NCBI GenBank assembly: GCA_905250115.1
Contig: CAJNOI010000017.1
Coordinates: forward strand, 386,685 to 450,684
Reading direction: 5' to 3'
Source: Adineta steineri
Lineage: Eukaryota > Rotifera > Eurotatoria > Adinetida > Adinetidae
DNA length: 64,000 nucleotides
In this document: positions 63,323-64,000 of the stretch, in pieces
Numbering within the stretch: position 1 is the stretch's first letter
How the letters are laid out: the number at the start of each line of letters is the position of its first letter
Notes under the pieces: model-generated
The model's input: the letters and a program-made list of their open reading frames with translations, nothing else
Database searches by the model: none
What the model was told of the DNA's origin: nothing
Made by a program: the position numbers and the translations under genes

Positions 63323-64000
63323 ATGAGCGGATCGAAATCAAATGAAAGTGCTGCTGCATCATCAAATATTCGCCAACCACGGCAACGTATGGCACAAAAT
63401 TATCTTCTCATATGGGTAGATGCCAACAACGACCAAGCAGATAAGGACTGCCATAATACACTGGCTCAACTAAAGGACGTGGTCAACGACGTCAATCTTT
63501 GCACTAAATCGGATCAGTGCATCCAACTACTCAACCAGATTAAGAATAAAAGAGCCTTTGTTTTAACATCCGGGTCATTAGGTCAACACTTGGTTCCTCA
63601 AATTCATGACATGCCACAGTTAGATGCAGTTTACATCTTCTGTGGCGATAAATCAAGACATGAGGGATGGACTCAGAACTGGACAAAAATTAAAGGTGTC
63701 AATACAAACATTGAAGACATTTGCCAAGTATTACAATTGGCGGTTAAAAAATGCGACCAGGACTCAGCTACTGTAAGTTTTCTGGCGGTAAATGAAATGG
63801 CCTCAGCTAAGGATTTAAATCAGTTGGAGCCAACTTTCATGTATACTCAGCTGTTCAAGGAGATTATCCTTGATATCGAATATGATCGCAAGGCAATCAA
63901 GAATTTAGCAGCTTGTTGTCGCGAAGTCTTTACTGGCAATTCAGCTGAATTACAAGTGATTAATGAATTTGAACGTGATTACGATCTAGAAAAAGCAATA
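63323..64000 (+). CDS. Bdelloid-type protein, N-terminal part (family often followed by ADP-ribosyltransferase and TPR domains), cut by window end
   Basis: An open frame of 226 codons runs from ATG 63323 off the right edge without introns. Key segments are QNYLLIWVDANNDQADKD, LINQ/QIKNKRAFVLTSGSLG-type core, LDAVYIFCGDKSRHEGW and CQVLQLAVKKCDQDSATVSF. From memory of bdelloid proteomes, this N-terminal region precedes an ADP-ribosyltransferase (ART) domain and tetratricopeptide repeats in many paralogues; neither lies inside the window, so that part is inference. The region is intronless and has a more balanced base composition than its neighbours, as is typical of this amplified family. Its position right after a rearranged tandem array suggests a dynamic chromosome end or accessory zone. 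Confidence 0.7.
   Translation, partial: MSGSKSNESAAASSNIRQPRQRMAQNYLLIWVDANNDQADKDCHNTLAQLKDVVNDVNLCTKSDQCIQLLNQIKNKRAFVLTSGSLGQHLVPQIHDMPQLDAVYIFCGDKSRHEGWTQNWTKIKGVNTNIEDICQVLQLAVKKCDQDSATVSFLAVNEMASAKDLNQLEPTFMYTQLFKEIILDIEYDRKAIKNLAACCREVFTGNSAELQVINEFERDYDLEKAI

Overview
The window looks like nuclear DNA of a bdelloid rotifer (Rotaria/Adineta type). It is about 70% A+T, genes are split by mostly 45-65 bp GT-AG introns, spacing is compact, gene content is typically metazoan (SoxB, endophilin-B, B4GalT, COQ9, DHX37, GMP reductase), and the last gene starts a protein of a type abundant in bdelloid genomes (ADP-ribosyltransferase/TPR-associated N-terminus). The species is an inference. Four 100-N runs mark assembly gaps of unknown size.

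Layout. 0.3-1.5 kb (+): mu-crystallin/ornithine cyclodeaminase. 3.2-4.1 kb (+): C-terminal end of DHX37, cut by a gap. 4.3-6.4 kb (+): GMP reductase. 6.6-8.1 kb (+): a Ly6/quiver-like secreted protein and a PVP-repeat protein. 8.7-12.0 kb (+): TMEM245, with a hAT-like MITE in one intron. 13.8-14.6 kb (+): a proline-rich protein with tandem CxxC repeats. 15.1-16.2 kb (-): SoxB, followed by about 9 kb without genes that holds a 620 bp foldback element. 25.2-26.7 kb (-): endophilin-B. 28.6-30.9 kb (-): an SLC35A-type nucleotide-sugar transporter. 31.3-34.7 kb (-): a PX-domain sorting nexin, divergent from COQ9 at 35.0-37.6 kb (+). 38.8-39.7 kb (+): an ankyrin protein. 40.8-42.2 kb (-): beta-1,4-galactosyltransferase. 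45.0-46.9 kb (+): a PDPR pseudogene. 47.0-55.2 kb (-): a 15-exon gene for a 2,196-residue secreted protein. 57.3-61.4 kb (-): six copies, three or four of them broken, of an unrecognised three-exon gene family. 63.3-64.0 kb (+): start of the bdelloid-type protein, cut by the window end.

The most striking object is the 47-55 kb gene. It joins N-terminal hevein-like chitin-binding modules, a ricin-B-like lectin, several PAN/apple-like modules, two polybasic (furin-like) sites flanking an amphipathic segment, a sushi module, a DNA/RNA non-specific endonuclease, a GH18 chitinase and C-terminal chitin-binding modules. I read the frame through all 15 exons. The architecture suggests a processed, secreted, chitin-targeted effector that carries a nuclease; that role is inference.

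Exon coordinates below come from reading splice sites by eye. Each multi-exon model keeps one frame over its whole length unless stated otherwise.
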